7,744 nt of DNA from Terriglobia bacterium (GTDB taxonomy: Bacteria > Acidobacteriota > Terriglobia > UBA7540). The stretch is taken from NCBI GenBank assembly GCA_022866195.1, contig JALHUF010000193.1, positions 1 to 7,744 on the forward strand, given 5' to 3'. Positions 1 to 6,681 of this stretch are shown one piece after another. The notes beneath the pieces are model-generated. The model was not told the DNA's origin. It worked only from the letters and a program-made list of their open reading frames with translations, and did no database searches. The position numbers were made by a program, and so were the translations under genes. Within the stretch, counting starts at the first letter, position 1, and the number at the start of each line of letters is the position of its first letter.

Positions 1-361
1 GGTAGTCGTGCGGAGGGATGAAGAGAATCTCCTTATCCAACTCCACCGTCTGGGTCGCGCCGACCACCACCTTCGGAACCAGCAGAAGGATGGCTTCCGG
101 CTCGTTCCACCCGGCGAGGTAATAGAAGTTCTCGTTTTGGCGGAAGGGTGTGGTGCTGACCCCGACGTCCTGGTCGCGGTAGCCGAAGAGCACCACGAGG
201 CCGTTGCCCCCAATCTCGCGCAGCAGGCGCACCCGCCGCTCGTGAAACGCCGCCAGCGGCTCGCGCTCCCAGGCCGCGGCCGGAACGACCGTCAGCACTA
301 TCGCCACAAGCGCCAAGCCCGCCCAAAACCAGAACAGATCGCGCCGCATTTCTCGTTGCAT
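1..361 (-). CDS. Xaa-Pro aminopeptidase (aminopeptidase P), N-terminal part, cut by the window edge
   Basis: The first 120 codons are present and the gene continues past the left edge. Translation shows a basic start (MQREMRRD) followed by a hydrophobic segment at about residues 9-30 ending in PAAAWE, which looks like a signal peptide or anchor, so the enzyme is probably exported or periplasmic. From about residue 35 the sequence fits the AMP_N domain of metal-dependent aminopeptidase P: ERRVRLL, then VVLFGYRDQD, the hallmark TPFRQNENFYYLAGWNEPEA at 71-90, then a hydrophobic strand ILLLVP and ILFIPPHD. The family removes N-terminal residues that precede proline. The metal-binding catalytic domain (M24, pita-bread fold) lies outside the window and cannot be checked. 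ATG at 361 is preceded by GAGGGGAG; the in-frame ATG at 349 has a weaker upstream site. The gene is divergent from the zinc-ribbon operon across about 149 bp. Confidence 0.85.
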   Translation of the reverse strand, partial: MQREMRRDLFWFWAGLALVAIVLTVVPAAAWEREPLAAFHERRVRLLREIGGNGLVVLFGYRDQDVGVSTTPFRQNENFYYLAGWNEPEAILLLVPKVVVGATQTVELDKEILFIPPHDY

Positions 362-437
362 GTTCTCCCCTCAAGTTGAACTCTTAGCATAAACCTCGCG
401 TCAAGCGATAGCGGCAGCGTCCGCGAGTAGTGTTCGT

Positions 438-466
438 TTGCGCGCCGATTCTCAATTGATTATATG
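438..466 (+). promoter_or_regulatory. Weak candidate sigma-70-like promoter for the zinc-ribbon operon
   Basis: A TTGCGC hexamer (438-443), a 17-nt spacer and TATATG (461-466) lie about 45 bp ahead of the first zinc-ribbon gene, in the only AT-rich patch of this divergent intergenic region. Both hexamers match the consensus at only four of six positions and the final T of the -10 is missing. This is a position-based suggestion. Confidence 0.25.
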
Positions 467-496
467 AGGGTGAGGGAGTATGCTGCCCCCAAAATC

Positions 497-502
497 AGGA
501 GG
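497..502 (+). promoter_or_regulatory. Strong Shine-Dalgarno site (AGGAGG)
   Basis: AGGAGG lies 8 nt ahead of the ATG at 511 and fixes the start of the first zinc-ribbon gene. Confidence 0.85.
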
Positions 503-510
503 TTCCCACC

Positions 511-1242
511 ATGAAGAAGTGCCCCTTTTGCGCTGAGGAAATCCAGGACGACGCCAGGATTTGCCGGTACTGCAATTCCGATTTGGCGCTGGCGGCACCG
601 CCAGGCCAACCGCTTCATCCCGAAACCAGCGGGAAAGCGATCGCCAGCCTCATCCTTGGTTTCTTTTTCCTCCTGTTTCCGGCGGCAATACTGGCCGTAG
701 TTTTGGGCCATCTGTCGTGTTCCGACATAAAGCGCAGCGCCGGGCGCCTGAAAGGCAAGGGCATGGCTATTGCCGGGCTTGTCCTGGGGTATTGCGGCAT
801 TGCGCTGATTCCCTTTTTGATCATCGCGGCGATTGCTATTCCCAACCTTGTGCGTTCCCGAATAGCCGCCAACCAGGCGTCAGCGGTCGGGTCTCTGCGG
901 ACTATCAACACGGCAGCCATAACCTATGCGTCGACATATAACCAGGGCTATCCAACTAGCTTGGCGGCACTCGGACCTCCACGGAGCGGCGCAGCGCCGG
1001 ACGCCGATGCCGCCGACCTGATCGACGAGGTAATGGCATCTGGCACGAGGTCCGGCTACGTTTTGATGTACGCTCCCGGGGAAAAAGGTGCTGACGGGCG
1101 TGTGGATAAGTACACGCTCCACGCGGACCCTGTTACGCCTGGCACTACGGGCCTGAACTATTACTTCACCGATGAGACTGGCGTCATCCGGCAAGAAACG
1201 GATAAGCCTGCGAATGAGCAAAGTCCCCCCATCGCTGGTTGA
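511..1242 (+). CDS. Zinc-ribbon / DUF4190 membrane protein fused to a type IV pilin-like region
   Basis: This 243-residue protein has three parts. Residues 4-21 form a Cys4 zinc ribbon (CPFC...CRYC; C4, C7, C18, C21). Residues about 40-110 form a DUF4190-type module with two hydrophobic helices, each opened by a Gly/Ala-rich motif (GKAIASLILG and GKGMAIAGLVLG) and joined by a basic loop. The second helix runs directly into IAAIAIPNLVRSRIAANQAS and SLRTINTAAITYAST, which is how the N-terminal helix of type IV pilins and type II pseudopilins reads. The globular remainder (about 145-243: GYPTSLAALGP, YTLHADP, NYYFTDETGVIR) also fits pseudopilins. There is no prepilin peptidase site (Gly followed by FxxxE), so it is probably not processed as a pilin and stays anchored by two helices. 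Function is unknown. It is followed 20 bp later by a shorter paralogue, probably in one transcript. The reading frame is certain and the pilin homology is likely from motif appearance. Confidence 0.85.
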   Translation: MKKCPFCAEEIQDDARICRYCNSDLALAAPPGQPLHPETSGKAIASLILGFFFLLFPAAILAVVLGHLSCSDIKRSAGRLKGKGMAIAGLVLGYCGIALIPFLIIAAIAIPNLVRSRIAANQASAVGSLRTINTAAITYASTYNQGYPTSLAALGPPRSGAAPDADAADLIDEVMASGTRSGYVLMYAPGEKGADGRVDKYTLHADPVTPGTTGLNYYFTDETGVIRQETDKPANEQSPPIAG

Positions 1243-1250
1243 GCTCTCGA

Positions 1251-1260
1251 GGGAGGTGAT
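1251..1260 (+). promoter_or_regulatory. Shine-Dalgarno site deciding a GTG start
   Basis: GGGAGGTGAT is a near-complete match to the anti-Shine-Dalgarno complement. Its GGAGG core ends 6 nt ahead of the GTG at 1263, which supports that non-ATG start, the only position at which the protein begins MKRCPFC like its upstream paralogue. Confidence 0.85.
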
Positions 1261-1262
1261 TT

Positions 1263-1625
1263 GTGAAACGGTGCCCGTTCTGTGCCGAGGAAATCCAGGA
1301 TGAGGCAATAAAGTGCCGGTACTGCGGAGCGGCGCTCGTGCTTGGTGGTGCCGCGGGCGCCTCTCCCGTCTGGGCTCCGCCTGCGAGCTCGCGAGTGAGC
1401 GGCATGGCCATTGCGAGCCTGGTCCTGGGTATCGTGTGGTTCTACTGGATCACATCAATCCTGGCTCTCGTCTTCGGCTACATTGCTAGGAGGGAAATTG
1501 ACAGAGACCCCGCGAAGCTAAGCGGGCGTGGCATGGCAACGGCAGGGATAGTCCTCGGATGGGTCTGGATGGGTTTACTTGTCGTGGTGATAGTTGTCGC
1601 CGTAGTGGTATCCCTGCGCAGCTAG
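1263..1625 (+). CDS. Zinc-ribbon / DUF4190 small membrane protein (paralogue of the upstream gene)
   Basis: This 120-residue protein opens with the same Cys4 zinc ribbon as its neighbour (MKRCPFCAEEIQDEA...CRYC; C4, C7, C18, C21). A Pro/Ala linker follows, then the two-helix DUF4190 module: SGMAIASLVLGIVWFYW with TSILALVFGYIARREI (about 46-79), a polar loop with DPAKLSGRG, and GMATAGIVLGWVWMGLLVVV (about 90-116). It stops right after the second helix, exactly where the upstream protein continues into its pilin-like part. The first 20 residues are nearly identical between the two while third codon positions differ, so the duplication is not very recent. The zinc ribbon probably faces the cytoplasm, since the N-terminus precedes the first helix and the loop between helices is charged. 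The function of this family is not known. It is the second gene of an apparent two-gene operon. Confidence 0.85.
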   Translation: MKRCPFCAEEIQDEAIKCRYCGAALVLGGAAGASPVWAPPASSRVSGMAIASLVLGIVWFYWITSILALVFGYIARREIDRDPAKLSGRGMATAGIVLGWVWMGLLVVVIVVAVVVSLRS

Positions 1626-1635
1626 ATCCAGGAAC

Positions 1636-1653
1636 TGGCCACTCGGGCCATTT
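1636..1653 (+). terminator. Possible weak intrinsic terminator between convergent genes
   Basis: TGGCC (1636-1640), a 5-nt loop and GGCCA (1646-1650) form a 5-bp stem followed by only TTT, 10 bases after the stop of the second zinc-ribbon gene. The stem and T tract are short, so the assignment rests largely on position. The rest of the gap to the convergent GT2 gene (1654-1741) holds nothing I can recognise. Confidence 0.3.
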
Positions 1654-1741
1654 GCCTTCCACCTTATTTCTTGTCCAGCGAACCTTAGGGATTTCCGCTC
1701 CAGGGCTGGCTCTCCATCCGCTGGTTTATCCCTCCTGACTA

Positions 1742-3361
1742 CTACGTGGCGGGGGAAACGGCGCGTGGGCGGAGGAGCGAAGGCAGCGCGCTCCACAGCC
1801 GCCGCAGCGGCGTCTGGAGGAGCGACATCGTCCCCATGTAGGAATAGCCCACGAAGAAGAGCACCAGGAAAGGCGTGGTCAGGTAATTCTCAATGGTGAT
1901 GGAGTAAGCCGTGGTGAAGAAGAAATAGGCGGCCAGGCCGAGCTCGACGGCGGGAATCCAGCCGCCCCGGAGCAGGTACTTCTTGTGCTCCCAGTTGTCC
2001 TGGCGACCCTCCACGCGGAACTTGGGGGTGCGAACGAATTCCGACTCCTTGCCGAGCAGCGCCTCGATGACCGCCTTGGAGTTGGCAAGGGCGAGGCCGA
2101 TGCCGGTGGCCATTAAAAACGGGATGTACTTGATGCGGCGCCACCAGCCGCGGGGATAGAGCGCCCGCTGGGCTGCCATGTAAAACGTCGAAACGGAGCA
2201 GGTGGCCAGGATGAACAGCGGCAGGTCGAGATACAGCATCTGAAACCAGCCCTGGTAAAAGCGCACGATCATCGCCGGCAGCAGGATCACCGAGAAGAGG
2301 ACCATCAGCGGGTAGGCGATATTGGCCGTCAGGTGGAACGTGGCTTCCAGTTTTATGAACAGCGGTTGCTCGCTGCGCCAGATGACGGGAAGCATCTTCC
2401 GCGCCACCTGGATCAGCCCCTTGGCCCAGCGCGCCTGCTGCGCTTTGAAGGCGTTCATCTCCACGGGCAATTCGGACGGACAAAGGATCTTCGGGTCGTA
2501 AACAAACTTCCAGCCGCGCAACTGGGCGCGGTAGCTGAGGTCGGCGTCCTCGGTGAGGGTATCGTGCTGCCAGCCGCCGGCGTCCTCGATGGCGGCGTGC
2601 CGCCACATGCCTGCTGTCCCGTTGAAGTTGAAGAAGCGCCCCGAGAAGTGCCGCGCGCCGTGCTCGATTACAAAATGGCCATCGAGCATGATTGCCTCAA
2701 CCTCCGTCAGGCTGGAGGAGTGACGGTTGATCCACGTCCACCGGCCCTGTACCACCGCCACCTGCGGGTCGGCGAAGTAATGGATCATGTCGCGCAGGAC
2801 GTTCGGCGGCGGGACGAAGTCCGCGTCAAAGATGGCGATAAACTCGCCCGTCGCCTTCTTCAGACCTTCCGCCAGCGCCCCGGCTTTGAAGCCCTCGCGG
2901 TTCGTGCGGTGGTGATAGGAAATGGGGCAGCCTGCCCGCGCGTACTCGCTGACCAGGCGTGAGGCCACCAGGCGCGTCTCGTCCGTGGAATCGTCGAGCA
3001 CCTGTATCTCGAGCAATTCGCGCGGGTAGTCCAAGCGGGTTGCCGCTTCGAGCAGCCGCTCTACCACGTAGCGCTCGTTGTAGATCGGCAGTTGGACGGT
3101 AACGCGAGGCAACGCCTCAAAGTGTTGCTGCGGCTGGGGGGCCTTCTTCCGGTGCCTCAGGTAAAGATAAGTCAGGTGATACCGATGCAGACCGTAAATC
3201 GAGAGGATGATAAGAATGGTAAAGTACGGGATCAGGATCGAGAGGTCAAAGGCGTTGGGCTGATAGATGCCCCGGAACGGGTCTTTGTGAAAAACGTGCC
3301 GGAGATAGCGGAGCACCGGGTTCGCGTTGGCAACCAGAATGGCGAAGAATAAGTGTGACAT
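1742..3361 (-). CDS. Membrane glycosyltransferase family 2, cellulose-synthase-like / CslA-like
   Basis: This 539-residue integral membrane protein probably polymerises or transfers a hexose from a nucleotide sugar at the cytoplasmic face and passes the product across the membrane. It has one hydrophobic segment near residues 38-57, then a GT-A catalytic domain from about 85 to 320 with all expected motifs: QLPIYNE (90-96), DDSTDET (123-129), DADF (179-182, the metal/UDP-binding DxD), TEDADL (270-275, catalytic base) and QQARW (308-312, the acceptor/product QxxRW site). About four or five further membrane helices follow (346-367, 379-398, 411-432, 467-487, 494-514), with a conserved EFVRTPKF interfacial stretch at 441-448. 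No PilZ-like domain is visible, so it resembles CslA/mannan-synthase-type bacterial homologues more than BcsA; the sugar cannot be read from sequence. The ATG at 3361 has no clear Shine-Dalgarno site. It is divergent from the GT-C gene. Confidence 0.92.
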   Translation of the reverse strand: MSHLFFAILVANANPVLRYLRHVFHKDPFRGIYQPNAFDLSILIPYFTILIILSIYGLHRYHLTYLYLRHRKKAPQPQQHFEALPRVTVQLPIYNERYVVERLLEAATRLDYPRELLEIQVLDDSTDETRLVASRLVSEYARAGCPISYHHRTNREGFKAGALAEGLKKATGEFIAIFDADFVPPPNVLRDMIHYFADPQVAVVQGRWTWINRHSSSLTEVEAIMLDGHFVIEHGARHFSGRFFNFNGTAGMWRHAAIEDAGGWQHDTLTEDADLSYRAQLRGWKFVYDPKILCPSELPVEMNAFKAQQARWAKGLIQVARKMLPVIWRSEQPLFIKLEATFHLTANIAYPLMVLFSVILLPAMIVRFYQGWFQMLYLDLPLFILATCSVSTFYMAAQRALYPRGWWRRIKYIPFLMATGIGLALANSKAVIEALLGKESEFVRTPKFRVEGRQDNWEHKKYLLRGGWIPAVELGLAAYFFFTTAYSITIENYLTTPFLVLFFVGYSYMGTMSLLQTPLRRLWSALPSLLRPRAVSPAT

Positions 3362-3416
3362 GGAAACTACAAGGAGTCAGAACTCAGATTTCGGTCTCCG
3401 CTGTTACCCTTCCACT

Positions 3417-4712
3417 ATGCCTAGATCACCGGCCTGGCTGAACAACCTTCCTACCCTGGGCCTGCTGGTGCTGGCCGGCGGACTCGGAACGATCTACCAC
3501 TATCTTGCCCGCCAGCCCGACCTTAAGGCCCGCGTTCCGGAATTCATCGCTCTCGCGCTCGGGGCGGGGATACTTTACCTCGCCGGGGTCTACCTGGTCG
3601 AGAGGTTTGTGCCGGGCCCCGCCGCCCTGCTCATCATCCTGGCGGGCGCGCTGGCCTTTCGCCTGCTGGTGTTGCCTCTCACCCCGTCGCTCTCGGGCGA
3701 CGTCTACCGCTACCAATGGGAAGGCCGCGTCCAGCGCGCTGGCATCAACCCCTACGCCACCTACCCGGCCGCACTGGGTCCTTCTGCCTTCCAGGATCCC
3801 CGGCATCCGCTGGAGGTGGGGAGCACCACGCCGACCCTTTACCCGCCACTCAGCGAAATGTCTTTCTCCTGGGTGGAAACGGTCTCAGGCTACAAGCGGC
3901 TTTACACGGGGCTCGACCTGGCGAGTATCGTCGTGCTCTTGTTACTCCTGGCGCTTCACAAGCAGCCGCTCCCGCGCGTCCTGACGTATGCCTGGAATCC
4001 CACGGTGGTCGTGTCGTTCAGTCTGGACGGCCACCACGATTCCCTGGCGATCTTGACGCTTCTGGCGGCTATCCTTCTTATTATAAACCGCCAGCGAGCG
4101 CTGTCAATTATGTTTCTCGCCCTCTCTTTTCTCGCGAAATTCTTTGCGGTGCTGCTCTTGCCCGTTTTTCTCAAGCGGACGCGCTGGGCTTACGCGGGCC
4201 TTTTCGGCGGGCTAGTAGCCCTCGCTTATCTCCGTTACGCCAGTGCCGGCCGGAACCTCCTGGAGGGCCTCTCCCAGTACGCGGCCGGCTGGGAGGCAAA
4301 TGACAGCGTCTTCCGCCTTATCGTCCGCGCCGGAAATTCGCAGGCGCAGGCGGAACTGGTCGTCGGGATGGTACTGCTGGCCTTGGTGGCTTACGCGCTC
4401 AAGCAGCGGTTGGAGCCACTGCGCGCCGGCCTCTTCCTCACCGCCGGCCTTCTCCTCCTCTCTCCGAACGCCTTTCCCTGGTATTTCACTTGGACGATTC
4501 CCTTCCTGTGTTTCTACCCCAGCCGGTCGTGGCTGCTGATGAGCGTAACCTGCGTGTTGGGTTATGCTCCTATGGTCGCCTACGCGGCCGGCCAACCTTA
4601 CCGGGATTCACCGCTCATCCTGGCCCTGGAATACCTGCCAGTGTATGCTTGGCTGGCCTACGAGGGCTGGCAGGCGACTGCGCGCGCCGCAGGCCTGAGG
4701 CCCACGGATTAG
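3417..4712 (+). CDS. Polytopic GT-C glycosyltransferase (GT87/DUF2029, MptB-like mannosyltransferase type)
   Basis: From the ATG at 3417 the product is 431 residues with about ten or more hydrophobic segments. GT-C traits are visible: an acidic first-loop motif SGDVYRYQWEG (93-103) followed by GINPY, typical of polyprenyl-phosphate-sugar-dependent transferases; TLYPPLSE (140-147); AWNPTVVV and DGHHD (192-208); a lone Lys in the LSFLAKFFAVLLLP helix; and LSPNAFPWYFTW (348-359). GT87 and MptA/MptB enzymes transfer mannose or a similar sugar from a polyprenyl-phosphate carrier outside the cytoplasmic membrane, so this may extend or decorate a surface glycan. The frame is open back to 3327, but starting there would overlap the divergent GT2 gene and add a polar tail before the first helix, so 3417 is preferred. 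No candidate start, including ATG 3360, has a convincing Shine-Dalgarno site. The exact acceptor and sugar are unknown. Confidence 0.85.
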   Translation: MPRSPAWLNNLPTLGLLVLAGGLGTIYHYLARQPDLKARVPEFIALALGAGILYLAGVYLVERFVPGPAALLIILAGALAFRLLVLPLTPSLSGDVYRYQWEGRVQRAGINPYATYPAALGPSAFQDPRHPLEVGSTTPTLYPPLSEMSFSWVETVSGYKRLYTGLDLASIVVLLLLLALHKQPLPRVLTYAWNPTVVVSFSLDGHHDSLAILTLLAAILLIINRQRALSIMFLALSFLAKFFAVLLLPVFLKRTRWAYAGLFGGLVALAYLRYASAGRNLLEGLSQYAAGWEANDSVFRLIVRAGNSQAQAELVVGMVLLALVAYALKQRLEPLRAGLFLTAGLLLLSPNAFPWYFTWTIPFLCFYPSRSWLLMSVTCVLGYAPMVAYAAGQPYRDSPLILALEYLPVYAWLAYEGWQATARAAGLRPTD

Positions 4713-4761
4713 CTGCTCTGGCGCTTTGCCGCAAGCGGGGGCGGCAGAAACAAGGTGTGCA

Positions 4762-5331
4762 ATGGATCGCAAGCAATTCATCAACAAGTCGGTTCACTTG
4801 GGGATGGGATCAGGAGCCTTGCTTCTGTGGGGCGCGTCCGGAAAGAGTTCCGCCGCAGACTCTGCGCAGGCTCCGGGAGGCACCCCCTGCGAGAAGAAGC
4901 AGGAGTTCGCGCAGGCTTGGGTCAAGAGGCTCATGGAGACGGTGGATTCCCAACTCGACGAGGCGGCCAGAACCAAGCTCATGGAAGCCTGCGGCCGTGC
5001 CTGTTTCCGTGCGTCGCACGGGGAGGCGACAGAGGCCAAACCACAGCCGGGCGACTTCGACAAACTGCTAGCCCGGTTACGAGAATTCGCCGACAAAGAC
5101 GGTGTGCGCCAAGAGGGAAACGCCGTCTATTTCAGCTACGGCACGAGCGGTCGCTGCTTCTGCCCCCTGGTGGAGTCCGGCCCGCCAATTCTTCCGGCCA
5201 CGTACTGCAATTGCTCGGTTGGCTACATGAAGGAGATGTTCGAGCGCGCCGTCGGCAAACCTGTGAAGGTGGAACTGACGGAGTCCATCAAGCGGGGCGG
5301 CAAGGCGTGCCGGTTCGTCGTTCGCGTGTAG
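4762..5331 (+). CDS. Cysteine-rich exported protein with Tat-like (RK) leader, family uncertain
   Basis: This 189-residue protein begins at the ATG at 4762, preceded by AAGGTG 4 nt upstream; an in-frame upstream start at 4726 would bury the leader. The N-terminus DRKQFINKS followed by a Gly/Leu-rich stretch HLGMGSGALLLWG resembles a twin-arginine signal with Arg-Lys in place of Arg-Arg. There is no lipobox Cys. The mature part has eight cysteines (C43, C77, C81, C132, C134, C149, C151, C183) arranged as CxxxC, CxC and CxC, which points to metal or cofactor binding. The block YCNCSVGYMKEMFERAVGKP, followed by VKVELTESIKRGGKACRF, recalls DUF6144-like and L-2-amino-thiazoline-4-carboxylate-hydrolase-like or V4R-type C-terminal domains that end in a 'KxCxF' strand. 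I cannot tell which family is correct. It lies 49 bp after the GT-C gene on the same strand and may be cotranscribed. Function is unknown. Confidence 0.8.
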   Translation: MDRKQFINKSVHLGMGSGALLLWGASGKSSAADSAQAPGGTPCEKKQEFAQAWVKRLMETVDSQLDEAARTKLMEACGRACFRASHGEATEAKPQPGDFDKLLARLREFADKDGVRQEGNAVYFSYGTSGRCFCPLVESGPPILPATYCNCSVGYMKEMFERAVGKPVKVELTESIKRGGKACRFVVRV

Positions 5332-5343
5332 GGGGCCGCGCCC

Positions 5344-5355
5344 GGCACCGGTGCC
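5344..5355. repeat. Perfect 12-bp palindrome in a GC-rich intergenic stretch
   Basis: GGCACCGGTGCC lies 12 bp after the stop of the cysteine-rich protein gene, inside a GC-rich run that extends to about 5387. It is followed by an imperfect hairpin (GCAGGCC and GGGCTGC arms, about 5357-5373). Neither stem is followed by a T tract, so this is not a standard terminator. It could be a protein-binding site or simply a GC-rich convergent spacer. Confidence 0.45.
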
Positions 5356-5389
5356 CGCAGGCCTCCGGGCTGCGGCTGCCCACGCCGTA

Positions 5390-5415
5390 ATCTGAGATCT
5401 GAGATTTCAAATCTG
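5390..5415. repeat. ATCTGAG tandem word repeat with adjoining AGATTT/AAATCT inverted repeat
   Basis: Between the convergent cysteine-rich gene and mqnE, the 7-nt unit ATCTGAG occurs twice in tandem. It runs straight into AGATTT-C-AAATCT (5402-5414), a perfect 6-bp inverted repeat around a single base. The AT-rich composition is sharply unlike the GC-rich flanks. It resembles dispersed intergenic word repeats seen in some Acidobacteriota-like genomes, though that comparison is from memory. The remaining bases up to the mqnE stop (5416-5462) show nothing recognisable. Confidence 0.55.
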
Positions 5416-5462
5416 TGGGGCAAAGTTACCCCTGAGCCACTAATCGCGAATCCTCAAAAACA

Positions 5463-6584
5463 TCAAAGCTGAAGGTCCACCGACGTTCCTGTGCGCTTGA
5501 CAGGTCGGTAGAGCGTGTCGCGCTCGACGGGCTCCTGGCCGGCGTCGCGGATCAAGCGGATGATTTGCTGCTGAGTGAGACCCTGCGGGGTGGTGGAGCC
5601 TGCGTCGTGGTAAATCTTTTCTTCGACCACCGTGCCGTCCACGTCATCGGCGCCGAAGCGCAGCGCCACCTGGGCCACCTGGGGAGTCAGCGAGGGCCAG
5701 TAGGCTTTGATGTGCGGGAAATTGTCGAGCAGCAGCCGCGACACGGCAATGTTCTTGAGGTCCGTGAACCCCGTGCTCGGGGGAAGATGGGCCAGGGCGG
5801 TGTGGGCGGGATGAAACGCCAGCGGCACGAAGGCGAGGAACCCGTGCGTCTCATCCTGAAGCCGGCGCAGTTCGAGCAGATGGTCCACACGGTCTTCCAC
5901 CGACTCAATGTGCCCGTAAAGCATGGTGGCGTTCGAGTGCAGGCCGAGTTCGTGCGCCCTGCGATGCACCTTCAGCCAGGCGTAAGCGCCAATCTTATGA
6001 TCGCAGATGACGCGGCGCACCGCGGGGGCAAAGATTTCCGCACCCCCGCCCGGCAACGAGCCGAGCCCTGCCTCCTTCATCCGCACCAAGATTTCGCGAA
6101 TTGGGAGCCGCGTGAGGCGCGAGAAGTAAGCGATCTCGACGGCCGTGAAAGCTTTCAGGTGGACGTGAGGGAAGCGCTGCTTGAGCCCACGCAGCAGATC
6201 CAGATAGTATGCGAAGGGCACGTCCGGATGCAGTCCGCCCACAATGTGAAATTCCGTGACTGCCTCGGTCCAGTTCTGCCCGGCCACGCGGAAGGCTTCC
6301 TCAAGCGCCAGGGCATAAGCGCCCGGCGCGTCGGGCTTCCGTCCGAAAGCGCACAACTTACAGTTCGCCACACAAATGTTGGTGGGATTAAGGTGGCGAT
6401 TGACATTGAAATAGGTGCGCTTGCCGTGCAACTTCTCGCGCACGCTGTTGGCGAGCTGGCCGAGGGCAAGCAGGTCGTTTGTCCGGTAGAGGGCCACGCC
6501 GTCCGCGGAGCTGAGACGCTCGCCTGCCCGCACCTTGTCGGCAATCGATTGAAGCGCGGGAGCTTCCGCGCACCCGTTCGCCAT
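5463..6584 (-). CDS. mqnE: Aminofutalosine synthase MqnE (radical SAM)
   Basis: The enzyme catalyses the radical-SAM step of the futalosine menaquinone pathway, joining SAM-derived adenosine to 3-[(1-carboxyvinyl)oxy]benzoate to give aminofutalosine. Visible signs: HLNPTNICVANCKLCAFGRK holding the 4Fe-4S CxxxCxxC motif (about residues 71-78 from the chosen start), EFHIVGGLHPDVPF, HLKAFTAVEI, GGGAEIF, ATMLYGHIE, and VEEKIYHDAGSTTPQGL near the C-terminus. The last motif, together with GGLHPD, favours MqnE over the sister enzyme MqnC. From the ATG at 6584 the protein is 373 residues, matching the usual family length, with AGGGTGA just upstream. The frame stays open to a TTG at 6659, which would add 25 residues and has its own GGAAG site, so the start is not settled. 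A UbiA-type prenyltransferase about 0.7 kb away supports a menaquinone locus. Confidence 0.93.
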   Translation of the reverse strand: MANGCAEAPALQSIADKVRAGERLSSADGVALYRTNDLLALGQLANSVREKLHGKRTYFNVNRHLNPTNICVANCKLCAFGRKPDAPGAYALALEEAFRVAGQNWTEAVTEFHIVGGLHPDVPFAYYLDLLRGLKQRFPHVHLKAFTAVEIAYFSRLTRLPIREILVRMKEAGLGSLPGGGAEIFAPAVRRVICDHKIGAYAWLKVHRRAHELGLHSNATMLYGHIESVEDRVDHLLELRRLQDETHGFLAFVPLAFHPAHTALAHLPPSTGFTDLKNIAVSRLLLDNFPHIKAYWPSLTPQVAQVALRFGADDVDGTVVEEKIYHDAGSTTPQGLTQQQIIRLIRDAGQEPVERDTLYRPVKRTGTSVDLQL

Positions 6585-6681
6585 TCTCACCCTGGCTGAG
6601 TCAACTGCCTTAACCCCGAGCTGTTTGTAAATTTTACGCTGCCCGGCAGCAGTTGGCAATTAGGCTGCTTCCAGCAAACGA

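Noticed and set aside
33..374. Open frame on the minus strand overlapping the aminopeptidase start
   Set aside because: The product is Arg/Gly/Ala-rich and lacks family features; the adjacent minus frame gives a clear AMP_N domain.
2333..2962. Long plus-strand open frame antisense to the GT2 gene
   Set aside because: The GT2 frame has all catalytic motifs; the antisense product has no recognisable pattern and is a GC-rich shadow.
3381..3391. CTCAGATTTC as another copy of the 5390-5415 repeat
   Set aside because: The match is only a few bases and lacks the palindrome; not convincing.
5341..5387. GC-rich stems after the cysteine-rich protein gene as an intrinsic terminator
   Set aside because: No T tract follows either stem on either strand.
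5565..6599. 344-codon plus-strand open frame antisense to mqnE
   Set aside because: Its length is notable, but it mirrors the codon structure of mqnE, lacks domain features and has no supporting start signal.
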